DNA of 34,323 bases from Chthonomonadales bacterium (GTDB lineage Bacteria > Armatimonadota > Chthonomonadetes > Chthonomonadales > CAJBBX01). The notes below the pieces were generated by a model. It made no database searches. It was not told where the DNA came from and was given only the letters and a program-made list of their open reading frames with translations. The DNA lies in contig JAAYVH010000094.1 of the NCBI GenBank assembly GCA_012517255.1, forward strand, positions 1 through 34,323, given 5' to 3'. The position numbers and the translations under genes are program-made. Every line of letters starts with the position of its first letter. Position 1 is the stretch's first letter. Below are positions 1 through 8,704 of this stretch, piece after piece.

Positions 1-523
1 CCCGATGGCGGTCGTTCAGCCCGAAGGGCCGGGATTGTTCTGTTCGGTCCGCAGGGCCTACGATCGCGCGCCGCACAATGCCCGTAGGGGCGAATCAACC
101 GCCGATCGAAACCGCCGCGAGGAGGACCGCGGCCGCGCGCGGTTGGTTCGCCCTTGTTGCTGCGTCAGGCGGAGGCGAGCCGGTGAACGCGGCCATCTGT
201 CGGAACACGGGCGTACCAGCCGGTTCCGGCCTCGGATCATGGATATGGGAGCCCGGGCTTCCGGCTGATACGCCGCGACCGGGTGCGCACGGAGCCCGCC
301 TTGATTTCGACACGGCGCTTCGCGCCGGCTCAATCACCGGCGGGCGATGTTCGTCTCGATGGCGGTCGTTCGGCTGATACGCCCCTACGACAGTCACGCG
401 GGATGATGTCACGCCGTGCCACGTTCTCGTGTCCAGGCATCTTGCATGCGTCCCAACCATTGCCGCCGTCACTTCTTGCGACGCGGTGTAGCCCTCGCCA
501 CGCGATATGCCGACCGCTCGCCG
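1..523. other. Non-coding region with short repeats downstream of the fucosidase gene
   Basis: No convincing gene was found here: the open frames in this stretch are short, overlap on both strands and give Arg/Pro/Ala-rich low-information peptides typical of GC-rich shadows. The region instead holds short repeated modules. A 15-bp direct repeat (CGATGGCGGTCGTTC) occurs at 3-17 and 357-371. A 13-bp module (CGGCTGATACGCC) occurs at 262-274 and 371-383. An imperfect palindrome lies at 84-154. The segment at 371-388 is nearly the reverse complement of 84-101. This looks like decayed intergenic repeat DNA. No clear Rho-independent terminator for the minus-strand gene ending at 524 was seen. Confidence 0.6.
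84..154. repeat. Palindromic intergenic repeat (GTAGGGGCGAATCA...GGTTCGCCC type)
   Basis: Arms GGGCGAATCAACCG (88-101) and CGGTTGGTTCGCCC (140-153) are reverse complements with one mismatch, separated by 38 nt. The left arm starts with GTAGGGGCG. A related 18-nt half element lies in the opposite orientation at 371-388. GTAGGGGCGAA... palindromes of this style are familiar small dispersed intergenic repeats in several GC-rich phyla. Whether this copy is mobile or only structural cannot be told from one window. Confidence 0.55.
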
Positions 524-2260
524 CTAGGTCTCGGTTATCGGCGTCAGGCGCACTTCCTTGAGGTTCATGACGGCGCCTCTCGGCATGGACGTCGGCTTCA
601 CCGTTAGCGTGTAGCGCCCGGGTTTGATCTCTGACATGTGTCCGAGGTCCACGGTGCGGAAATCGGTCCACGAGCCCGTGGCCTCGACCTTTCCCGACAC
701 CGTGTTGCCCCCGCCGCGCAAGCCGAGCGTCACATGGTACTCCGAACCCTCGTTCCCCGGCTGGCAGGCGTAGGTGAGAGCCACGCGATAGTCGCCTGGC
801 CGGATCAGTTCTATCTCCCAGCTCACGTAGTCCTGCGGGTTCGTCCAGAAGCCGATGTTGTCATGGCCGCCGCCGCTCTCATATTGCGCCGAGCCATGGA
901 TGACGGCGTCCGCAGCGCGCAGCGTGAGCGTTCCGTCGGCGCCGGCCTTGACGACCGTGGCGGGGTCTTCGACAACCGGCCTGCCTGCAAGCTGCAGCTC
1001 GATGACGGTCGCGATGGGATCGAGCTTCGCGGGCCGAGAGATGGAGAGGGTCGGATGGCCGTCCCGAGAGCCTACCGTACATCGCAGCTTCTCGCGGCTT
1101 CCGAGCGCGGTCGCCAGTCTGACGGGCGTCTTGAGCCCGGAGACAGAGAGCCCGTCGGCGGGCCACTGGAACACGTGCAGGTACAGACGGTTCCCTTTCG
1201 CGGTGCAGCGTCCGTCGAACGGCAGTTTCTTCCACGGGCTCTGCGTGGTGCCGTAGATGGCCGCTCCATTGACGCTCAGCCATGCGCCCATACCGTGCAG
1301 CCGCTCAACGATTGGCTGCGGGAACTCGCCCAGCTCGGTCGGACCGACGTTCAGCAGGAAGTTGCCGCCCTTGTGCGCGATGTCGCAGAGTTTGCGGACA
1401 AGATCTTCGGTGGACTTCCAGTTGGTGTTGTCCCGCGTGTAGCCCCATGTGTCGTTGATCGTCATGCACGTTTCCCACAGGCGGCCGTTGGGCATCGCAC
1501 CCGCCGGAATGGTCTGCTCGGGCGTCGAGTGGTCCTCGGGAAGCTGATTGCGGTCATTGATGATGATCCTCGGCTGGAGCTTGCGGATCATGGCGTTGAC
1601 CTCGGCCGATCGCAGTTCCTGCGCGTTGTGCTCCCAGCCTCCATCGAACCACAGGACCGCGACAGGGCCATAGTTGGTCAGCAGTTCGGTGAGCTGGCCC
1701 TTCATATAGTCAATGTAGCGATCCAGCGATGCGCCCGCTGCGGGCCGGGTCTCCTTCTCCCACTCGCGTCGGGGCAGGTAGTCGGGATGGTGCCAGTCCA
1801 TGATCGAATGGTAGAAGCCGAGCCGGATCCCCTGCTTGCGGCATTCGGCGGCCAGCTCCTTCAAAGGGTCGCGCTTGAACGGCGTCGCCTTTGTGATGCA
1901 CCAGTCCGTGAGGTTGCTGTCGAACATACAGAAGCCGTCGTGATGCTTACTGGTGATGACGATGTACTTCATGCCGGCCTGCTTCGCCGTGCGCACCCAT
2001 CGGGCGGCGTCGAACCGGACGGGGTTGAACTGCGGCGCGAACTTCTCGTAGTCCTTGACCTGCATGCGCGATCCATGCAGGTACCACTCGGCGCCGCCCT
2101 TCGCGCTCGCCGGAACGGAGTAGACGCCCCAGTGGATGAACATGCCGAACTTGGCCTCGCGCCACCATTTCGTCCGGGCAGCGAACTGGGCGGGCGTCTC
2201 CTGTGCACCGAGACCCAGCGACAAAAGAACGACCAATACGGCAAGCCATAGCGATGGCAT
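524..2260 (-). CDS. Secreted alpha-L-fucosidase, GH29 family, with C-terminal accessory domain
   Basis: This 578-residue protein should remove terminal L-fucose from glycans outside the cytoplasm. Residues 1-19 form a signal peptide ending LGLGAQ. The GH29 barrel follows, with KFGMFIHWG at 37-45, HHDGF at 106-110 and WFDGGW at 204-209, in which D206 is the expected nucleophile. After about residue 430 a beta-rich region with a GHDNIGFW segment resembles carbohydrate-binding modules that follow many GH29 domains. The ATG at 2260 is chosen because a perfect AGGAGGT (2266-2272) lies 5 nt upstream and the signal peptide begins there; the frame is open further upstream but lacks such signals. The gene is transcribed away from the ABC permease gene across a 233-bp gap in which I found no clear promoter. 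The family is secure; exact linkage specificity is not. Confidence 0.93.
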   Translation of the reverse strand: MPSLWLAVLVVLLSLGLGAQETPAQFAARTKWWREAKFGMFIHWGVYSVPASAKGGAEWYLHGSRMQVKDYEKFAPQFNPVRFDAARWVRTAKQAGMKYIVITSKHHDGFCMFDSNLTDWCITKATPFKRDPLKELAAECRKQGIRLGFYHSIMDWHHPDYLPRREWEKETRPAAGASLDRYIDYMKGQLTELLTNYGPVAVLWFDGGWEHNAQELRSAEVNAMIRKLQPRIIINDRNQLPEDHSTPEQTIPAGAMPNGRLWETCMTINDTWGYTRDNTNWKSTEDLVRKLCDIAHKGGNFLLNVGPTELGEFPQPIVERLHGMGAWLSVNGAAIYGTTQSPWKKLPFDGRCTAKGNRLYLHVFQWPADGLSVSGLKTPVRLATALGSREKLRCTVGSRDGHPTLSISRPAKLDPIATVIELQLAGRPVVEDPATVVKAGADGTLTLRAADAVIHGSAQYESGGGHDNIGFWTNPQDYVSWEIELIRPGDYRVALTYACQPGNEGSEYHVTLGLRGGGNTVSGKVEATGSWTDFRTVDLGHMSEIKPGRYTLTVKPTSMPRGAVMNLKEVRLTPITET

Positions 2261-2493
2261 CAGGCACCTCCTGAACGCGCGATTGCCAACCCAAGCGCAG
2301 TCTCGTCGTCTTTTCGGCAAGCCCGGCGTCATCTCCTTGCGTGACGGTGATGAAACCGAAGGCTTGAAGCAGGCGTATTCGCGGTGGAAACCGGCAAGTG
2401 CGTCAGTGCCCGGCGCTATCGGGCGAGCCCGAGGAGCGATCAGGCGGGATGGCGGAGCCAACAACCGGGATGCGCCCGGCTGGAGGACTGGAT

Positions 2494-3708
2494 TTGAACC
2501 ATAGTGTGGGGCGTCAGCCCAACCGAGTGGCCGTAGTGTTCGCCAAGGAGTTCCGCGAGGTCTTCCGTGATCGGAGAACGCTCATCGGGGTGGTCATCAG
2601 CCCCCTTCTCATCACGCCGCTGCTGTTCCTACTGCTCGGTACGTTCATCTCCAGCGAGTCGCGCAAGATGCGCTCGGAGAAGATGGTAGTCGGCGTCGCG
2701 AATGCCAGCCTCGCACCGAGCATTATGCGCTCCATCGGCGCTCCCGCGCACCTGACGCTTGAGCCGGTCTCGCCCGACCGGGCCGAAGCGCTCATCAAAG
2801 ACCGGAAGATCCGGGCAGCTCTCATAATCCCTCGAGACGCTGAGCGCGGGCTGGCCGCGCATCGAACCGTGAAGGTCGAGATTCTGCTCGATGCGGGCAA
2901 CGAGAAGTCCAATGCTGCCGCCATGCGCCTCCGCGAGGTCCTGCAGAACGCCGGAAAGGGGATCCTCCAGGTCCGACTGAAGGAGCTCAAGCTGCCCGCC
3001 GAGTTTGCCACGCCGCTCGACGTCAGGGAGACGCCGATCAAGACCGGCTCCGGCAGAGGCACGCTCATCATCGCCGGCATGCTGCCCTACCTGCTGGCGC
3101 TGGCATGCTTCAGCAGCGGGATCTATGCCGCGAACGATTCGGTGGCAGGCGAGAAGGAACGGGGCACGCTGGAGACCTTGCTGGTATCGCCGGCATCGCG
3201 CCGAGAGCTGGTGCTCGGCAAGTTCGCCGCCGTGGCAGCCATCTGCTGTGTGGGCAGCGCCTTGTCGGTGGTCGGCATGAGCATCCCCTTCTTCAGCGGG
3301 CTCAAAGCGTTCGATTGGATCGCCCGGGGCGGCATGCACCTGACGCTGTCCGGCATAGGGGTCACGATGCTCATGCAGATTCCGCTCGCCTTCCTGTTTG
3401 CCGGCATGCTTCTGACGGTTTCGACGTTCGCTCGGAACCAGAAGGAGGCGCAGACCTACCTCGGCCCCACGATGATCGCCATCATCGTCCCGGCCATGAT
3501 GTCCATGGTGACCGGCGCAGAGGCGCCGATGGGCATGGCAGCGGTCCCGGTGCTCAACGCGTCGCTGATCATCAAGCAGGCTCTGACCGGGAGCACCGAT
3601 CCGGCATTCCTCGGTCTGGCCCTGGGAGCCTCCCTCCTGTATGCTGCCCTGTCCGTGGGCGTCTGCACACGCCTCTTCGAAAGGGAGAGCGTCCTGCTGC
3701 GAACTTGA
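2494..3708 (+). CDS. ABC-2 type transporter permease (NatB-like)
   Basis: An integral membrane subunit of about 404 residues. One N-terminal membrane segment (about 31-52) is followed by a large extracytoplasmic loop (about 53-185), then roughly five membrane segments to the C-terminus. The loop after the second segment carries GEKERGTLETLLVSPASRRE, the hallmark cytoplasmic motif of NatB/ABC-2 export permeases. The TTG at 2494 is favoured because GGAGG (2482-2486) sits 7 nt upstream and the protein then begins just before the typical amphipathic helix. ATG codons at 2449 and 2470 are alternatives with poorer ribosome sites. No ATPase partner gene is adjacent, so it must pair with one elsewhere. 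The substrate is unknown. Confidence 0.85.
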   Translation: MNHSVGRQPNRVAVVFAKEFREVFRDRRTLIGVVISPLLITPLLFLLLGTFISSESRKMRSEKMVVGVANASLAPSIMRSIGAPAHLTLEPVSPDRAEALIKDRKIRAALIIPRDAERGLAAHRTVKVEILLDAGNEKSNAAAMRLREVLQNAGKGILQVRLKELKLPAEFATPLDVRETPIKTGSGRGTLIIAGMLPYLLALACFSSGIYAANDSVAGEKERGTLETLLVSPASRRELVLGKFAAVAAICCVGSALSVVGMSIPFFSGLKAFDWIARGGMHLTLSGIGVTMLMQIPLAFLFAGMLLTVSTFARNQKEAQTYLGPTMIAIIVPAMMSMVTGAEAPMGMAAVPVLNASLIIKQALTGSTDPAFLGLALGASLLYAALSVGVCTRLFERESVLLRT

Positions 3709-3733
3709 CGCGCGGGCATGCGCTGGGTATTCT
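3705..3733 (+). promoter_or_regulatory. Sigma70-type promoter for the secretin operon
   Basis: TTGACG at 3705-3710 and TATTCT at 3728-3733 are separated by exactly 17 nt. The -35 box overlaps the permease stop codon. Transcription would start near 3740, giving a leader of about 60 nt before the ATG at 3801. The leader contains a small hairpin (CCCCG 3751-3755, CGGGG 3761-3765) and an AGGAGGT ribosome site at 3789-3795. Confidence 0.6.
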
Positions 3734-3800
3734 CGCGGGTGTAGTGGTGTCCCCGTTCAGCGGGGTTCCTCGTTGCATCGTGAGTCCCAGGAGGTAGTGC

Positions 3801-5129
3801 ATGCCGCGCCTGACGCAGTGTCTTTGCGTCGCCCTCGTCGTGGCCCTTTCGTTCCCGTGCGCAGCTCGCGCCGAGGATCCTGCCAGGGTGGAGCCGGCGG
3901 AGCAGCCAAAGGAATCCCCCGTTCGCATAGAGATCGGTCCCGAAGGCGTTTCGCTCCACGCGGTCGCCGTGGATGCCCATGAGGCGCTTACCGCCCTTGC
4001 CCGCCGCACGGGCCTGCGCATCATCGTGGACGACACGGTCCGCCGGAGCGTGACGGTTCACTTCGTCAACAAGAAGGCCACCGAGATTCTGGACGCCATT
4101 GTCGGCGCCTATGGCCTTTCATGCAAGGAAGTCAAGGGCATCTTCATGGTGAGCGAGGGCATTCCGCGCAGTCCCTCCTCCTATCTGTTGAGCGACATTG
4201 ATGCCATCACGACGCAGTATGTCCTTGCGCCCAATGCCAAGTCGCTGCTGCCCGTGTTTCTGCAGGACCACGTCAAGACGAACGCCGAGCAGAACGCCGT
4301 CATCCTGTCGGCTCCGACGGATGTGCTCAAGAAGTTCCGCGAGGACATCCAGCAGTTCGACATTCCGGCATCCCAGATACTGCTCGAGGTAGTCATGGTG
4401 GAGTTCACCGATACGGGCGCGCGCGAGTTCGGTCTTCGGTGGGACTGGGCCAACGCCGGCCGCCAGATTGCCGTGGATGCGCCGTCGGGCAGCGTCTTCT
4501 ATCACACGGTTGTGACGTTGCCGGATTCGTTCGGGGCTGAGCTCAGGGCGCTGGTCACTTCGGGCAAGGCCCGCATCAAGGCAAGCCCGCGCATCGCCAC
4601 CGTGAGCGGTCAGAGAGCCACCATCTTCATCGGCAAGCAGCGCTACCTGAGCACGCCGGTGGCGATCCCCCGCGGCGATGACGAGTACGGCGGCATGCGG
4701 CAGAGCAACGCCATAGATGCCGGCGTCCGCCTGATCATGACCCCGTTCACGGGCGGCCAGGGCGAGATCATTGTGGATGTGCGGCCGGAGATAAGCGTGT
4801 TGAGTGCGCCCGATCCCACCACCGGTCTGCCCGATCGGAGCACGCGCCGGGCCAACACAACCGTCCGGGTGCGCGACGGCGAGACGGTGATCATTGGCGG
4901 GCTCATGCAGGAGGAGTCGCGCAAGACCCGCACCCGAGTGCCGCTGCTGGGCGACCTGCCCATCATTGGCCCGTTGTTTCAGTCGGTCACCGATCAGGAG
5001 GCCACAACCGAGCTGGCGATCTTCGTGACGCCCCGCATCCTCTCTCAGACGGGCCGATTGCCCGCCGAGGAGGAGCGAAAGTACGAGGGGCTCCTCAAGG
5101 GCGGCGTCACCTCCGAGCAGCCGCGATAG
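3801..5129 (+). CDS. Secretin-like outer-membrane protein A (GspD/PilQ family)
   Basis: A 442-residue secretin-type protein, expected to form or contribute to an outer-membrane gate for a type II secretion or pilus-like machine. A signal peptide covers 1-24 (cleavage after AARA). An STN-like N domain spans about 50-118, a second N domain about 135-187, and the secretin core about 190-415. The conserved end of the core is complete: VRDGETVIIGGL at 357-368 and VPLLGDLPIIGPLF at 380-393. The ATG at 3801 has a perfect AGGAGGT 5 nt upstream. It is first of three tandem paralogues; the next starts 3 nt after its stop. It is shorter than classical GspD and has only two evident N domains. Oligomerisation is inferred from the family. 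Confidence 0.88.
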   Translation: MPRLTQCLCVALVVALSFPCAARAEDPARVEPAEQPKESPVRIEIGPEGVSLHAVAVDAHEALTALARRTGLRIIVDDTVRRSVTVHFVNKKATEILDAIVGAYGLSCKEVKGIFMVSEGIPRSPSSYLLSDIDAITTQYVLAPNAKSLLPVFLQDHVKTNAEQNAVILSAPTDVLKKFREDIQQFDIPASQILLEVVMVEFTDTGAREFGLRWDWANAGRQIAVDAPSGSVFYHTVVTLPDSFGAELRALVTSGKARIKASPRIATVSGQRATIFIGKQRYLSTPVAIPRGDDEYGGMRQSNAIDAGVRLIMTPFTGGQGEIIVDVRPEISVLSAPDPTTGLPDRSTRRANTTVRVRDGETVIIGGLMQEESRKTRTRVPLLGDLPIIGPLFQSVTDQEATTELAIFVTPRILSQTGRLPAEEERKYEGLLKGGVTSEQPR

Positions 5130-5132
5130 CCC

Positions 5133-6893
5133 ATGCTGTCGGTAATGACCGCGATCGGTGACGACGGAGGTCTCAGGCGCTGGCGCCTCGCGGCTGGTCT
5201 CGCCTGCCTGATGTTCGGCCTGCCTTCCGTCGCTCCGGCTCAGACACGCGCCTATTGCCACATCACGGCGATCGAGAAGGAGCGCCTCCCAAACGCGGTG
5301 CAGCTGACCATACGCGCCGACGGCCTCATGGCCACCGACGTCCAGTCGAGTCACTTTTTCAACACGGAAGCTTCGCGAGCCGGTCAATGGGAGCGCATGG
5401 GCAGGCGGATCACCGAGATACCCATCCGAATAACCAACGCTCGGTCGCGTGTCGGCAGCATCGCCAACGTCGGCATCTACCCGGTAAGCCACGTCGAGGT
5501 GACCGTGCCCCCCGATGCTCCTGAGGGGGTCGGGGTGAACGTCAACATCGTGCTGTACAAGTCGGCCGTCACGCGCGAGATCCGTCTGCCGGGAGACCGC
5601 TGGAACTTCTGGGGCGGCAACGAACCTCCGCCGTACATCAGCATCGAGATGGGGCAGGATCGGCGGTCGGTGGTGGTCATCGTGACGAGCGATCGGCCTA
5701 CGCCCACTCCAGAGCGACGACGCACGCCATCGGATCCTGAAGATCGGACCCTGGAAGTCAGCGCGAGTCGTGGTCTCGTCTCAATCTATGCGCTCGATGC
5801 CGACCTTCGCGATCTCGTGCGCGAGCTGAGCGCCGTGACGGGAGTCTCCATCACCGCGGCGGCTGACCTCGAGCGGACCGTGAGCATGTCGCTGGACTCG
5901 GTTGCTCTCGATGACGCTCTCGACTGCATCGCTCTCACGTACGGTGCGTCTGTCTCGCGCACGGGCCAGACCGTGCATCTTGCGGACGCTTCCATATCGG
6001 CGATGGCCGACTACCGCGCAAGCGAGATCGCCGAAATACCCCTGCGGTATCTGAGTCCGGAGGCGATCCGCAACAGCCTGCCCGATGTGCTGCTTGGCCA
6101 TGTCCGCATCAACGGAGGCCGGAACTCGATCACGGTGTCCGGTTCGGCCGCAATCATCGAGAAAGTGCGGGAGGATGTGGCGAAGCTCGACAAGCCCATT
6201 CCCATGATCGAGGTGTGCGCCACTGCGGTGGACTTCGACGATTCCGAGGATCTCAACGCCGTGATTCGGGGCAGACTGGCATGGCAGGGCGGGCTGGCGG
6301 CAGCCGGTACGGATCTCGGCGACATCACCTACTCCTCGATGGGGCCGGACGCTCCCGATCTGCAGGTCCTGCTGTCCGCCCTGATCGCCAGAGGACGCGC
6401 CCGGGTCCGTTCGGAAATGCGCAGCGTGGTTCTGAACGGCGAGACCGCGCGCCTGTTCGTAGGGCGCGAACAACGCATCGCCGCTCAGTTCTACGACTTC
6501 TGGAGTGAGGATCTGACGACGCGCATCATGACCCTGAGCGTCGGGACATCGCTCGAAGTCACGCCATGGACCGCCGGCAAGGGATCGGTCACGGCGGCTG
6601 TCAGAGCCGAAGTCAGCACCATCGCCTCGCGTGAGCGGGGAACGGGCAATCCGACCGTCGCCCAGCGTATGACGGATACGACGATTCGCCTCAGCGACGG
6701 CGAGACGCTCTACATCGGCGGGCTGGATGTGGATCAGCAGGGCGGAGTGGACCGGTCGGTCTTGCTGGGGGGCATCAGGATCCCCAGGACGCGCGGCGCG
6801 TCGGCCTCACGATTTGGCGTTTTCGTCACCATGCGCACGCTGCCGGGATCAACGACGGCTCGTGACGGTGCATCGGCTCACCACAAGGGATGA
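5133..6893 (+). CDS. Secretin-like protein B with AMIN-like N-terminus and degenerate C-terminus
   Basis: A 586-residue paralogue of its neighbours. A signal peptide ends around residue 37 (VAPAQ). Residues about 40-188 form a beta-rich AMIN-like domain (AYCHITAIEKERL start), which in related proteins binds cell-wall material. A Pro/Arg linker (190-207) leads to an STN-like domain (about 208-285), a second N domain (about 298-353) and a secretin core. The core keeps SDGETLYIGGLDV (521-533), but the usual VPxLGDxPxxGxLF block is replaced by VLLGGIRIPRTRGAS around 543-557. There is no good ribosome site at 5133, so translation is probably coupled to the gene ending at 5129. A start at 5145 is also possible. 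It may be a partner or regulator rather than a gate-forming subunit; that is inference. Confidence 0.8.
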   Translation: MLSVMTAIGDDGGLRRWRLAAGLACLMFGLPSVAPAQTRAYCHITAIEKERLPNAVQLTIRADGLMATDVQSSHFFNTEASRAGQWERMGRRITEIPIRITNARSRVGSIANVGIYPVSHVEVTVPPDAPEGVGVNVNIVLYKSAVTREIRLPGDRWNFWGGNEPPPYISIEMGQDRRSVVVIVTSDRPTPTPERRRTPSDPEDRTLEVSASRGLVSIYALDADLRDLVRELSAVTGVSITAAADLERTVSMSLDSVALDDALDCIALTYGASVSRTGQTVHLADASISAMADYRASEIAEIPLRYLSPEAIRNSLPDVLLGHVRINGGRNSITVSGSAAIIEKVREDVAKLDKPIPMIEVCATAVDFDDSEDLNAVIRGRLAWQGGLAAAGTDLGDITYSSMGPDAPDLQVLLSALIARGRARVRSEMRSVVLNGETARLFVGREQRIAAQFYDFWSEDLTTRIMTLSVGTSLEVTPWTAGKGSVTAAVRAEVSTIASRERGTGNPTVAQRMTDTTIRLSDGETLYIGGLDVDQQGGVDRSVLLGGIRIPRTRGASASRFGVFVTMRTLPGSTTARDGASAHHKG

Positions 6894-8605
6894 ACAGGCA
6901 TATGAGTTACCGACGGTACACGAGATGGAATGGCGAGAAGCATGCCGGAGTCCGGGGGGCTGCTTGCGGCCTGCTCCTGCTTCTTCTTTGCGCGGGCCGG
7001 CTCGACGCCCAGACCAGCGCCTACTGCAACATCACGGCGATCGAGAGCCAGCAGCTCAGCAATGGCGTCCAGATCACGGTGAAGGCCGATGGCGTGGTGG
7101 ATTGGGAGCCTGAAGGCGGCGACTGGAGCGTCTTCTATGGGGGCGAATCGAACCGGCTCACCATGCGATTCACCAACGCCAAGTCGCAGATCGGGCGAAC
7201 GTTCATTGATGTCAGCAAGTACCCGGTGAGCTACCTCCAGCTTTCCGTGCCGCAGGACGCCGTTGAGGGCGTTGGGCTGAAGATGCTCATCGGGCTCTAC
7301 GAGCCCTCCAGCGTCAACGTAAACCGCAGCACCGACCGCCAGTCGGTGGTGATCACGGTCAACTCCAAGCGGACGATCGCGGCCCGCGCCGCGGCGAACG
7401 GATCGAACGGCTCCAACGGCGGCTCGGCGCGCCAGGACGTCTAGGTCCGCGACGGCAAGGTGTATGTCCATGCACTTCGTGCGCGGCTCCTGCCCCTGTT
7501 GGCGCGTCTCGCCGAGCTGACGGGCGCCAACCTCGCAGCCGATGACTCGGTCAAGGACCGCGAAGTCTCGATGACCCTGGAAGGGCTGTCGCTGGATGAG
7601 GCGCTGACGGCCATCACCAGCGCCTATGGATTGGCCTACGTCCAGAGCAACGGCGTGACCATGATCTGCGACGGTACGCCGAACGACCTGGCGACCTATC
7701 GGCTGTCGGGCACTGAGTCGTTTCGCATGAAGTACATCAAGGCCCAGACAGCGTCGGGCCTCCTCCCCACGTTCCTCTACAGCTTCTTGCATGTCAACGA
7801 GGCTCAGAACGCGGTGGTGGTGACCGCGCCGGTCCAGATGCTCGACAAGATCAGATCCGACTTCACCAAGGTAGACATCGCGCCGCCTCAGATCATGATC
7901 GAGGCGCTGGCGGTGGAGGTCGCCTCGACCGACGATCTGAATGCCGCCCTGAGGACGAGCTACGAACACGACCACATAACCCTGGAGACGGACTCGGCGA
8001 CGGGCGACATAAGCTATCGCACCGTCGGCGAACTGCCCCATGAGTTCTTCGCCCATCTGAAGGCGCTGGTGGAGGCGGGGAGGGCGCGCGTGCGCTCGAA
8101 CCCGCGCATGGCGGCGGTCAACGGCCAGCAGGCCGATCTGTTCATCGGTCAAACCAAGTTCATCAAGGTGTCGGTCAACACGTCCGCGGGCAAGCAGGAG
8201 TACATCCAGGGGGTGGATGTGGGCGTCAAGCTGCAGGTTCGGCCCTGGACGGGCGGCAACGGCGAGATCACGGTGGGCATTCAGCCGGAAGTGAGCAACA
8301 TCAGTGAGCAGGAGCGGGAGACGGGTCTGCCCGTCATCTCGACGCGCAGGGCCGAGACCACCGTGCGCGTCAAGGATGGCGAAACGGTCATGATCGGTGG
8401 TCTCACGCAGCGACAGGATTACCGTACACGCACGAAGGTGCCCATCCTGGGCGACATACCCATTCTTGGCGCCCTGTTCCAGAGCGCCAAGACCAGCAGC
8501 GTCAACTCGGAGCTCGTGATATTCGTCACGCCCCACATCCTGACGGACCGTGGTCGGCTGCAGGATGACGCCAAGGAACAGGCCATCAGGGATCGGCTGA
8601 AGTGA
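6890..8605 (+). pseudogene. Secretin-like gene C, interrupted by an in-frame TAG at 7442-7444
   Basis: One frame from 6890 to 8605 encodes a full-length paralogue of protein B (571 codons), except for a TAG at 7442-7444 (codon 185). Before it are a signal peptide and an AMIN-like domain (AYCNITAIESQQL matches B closely). After it come an STN-like domain, a second N domain and an intact secretin core ending VKDGETVMIGGLTQ and VPILGDIPILGALF. Aligned to B, the TAG falls at a Ser in the linker, so TCG to TAG would explain it. The downstream part could start at GTG 7460, but the ribosome site there is weak and it would lack a signal peptide. The gene starts with an ATGA overlap with B. It may be a recent pseudogene, an assembly error, a readthrough gene or two split products. 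The domain family is secure; its functional state is not. Confidence 0.75.
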
Positions 8606-8655
8606 ACGCCGGGATGGGCGCGCAGGCTCGACGCGGCGACGTATAACCCGTCAGG

Positions 8656-8674
8656 TGGTGTGAGGAACACACCA
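8656..8674 (+). other. Small hairpin in the leader of the prepilin gene
   Basis: TGGTGTG (8656-8662) and CACACCA (8668-8674) are perfect 7-bp inverted repeats around a 5-nt loop, about 30 nt before the ATG at 8705. There is no T-run, so it is not an obvious terminator. It could be a leader hairpin or protein-binding site. A TATAAC at 8642-8647 could be a -10 box, but no matching -35 was found. Confidence 0.35.
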
Positions 8675-8704
8675 ACGGATCATACCGAAAGGCGGTTATG
8701 CTCT

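Noticed and set aside
638-2251. Long open frame antisense to the fucosidase gene
   Set aside because: It is a composition shadow: no domain, Arg/Val/Glu-rich text, and the opposite strand holds a clear GH29 enzyme with a good ribosome site.
2488-2505. GGATTTGAACC resembles a tRNA T-loop on the minus strand
   Set aside because: The flanking bases do not form a five-pair stem, and no matching acceptor 5' half lies at tRNA distance.
3751-3765. CCCCG-TTCAG-CGGGG hairpin as a terminator of the permease gene
   Set aside because: Only five pairs and no T-run, and it lies downstream of the promoter for the next operon.
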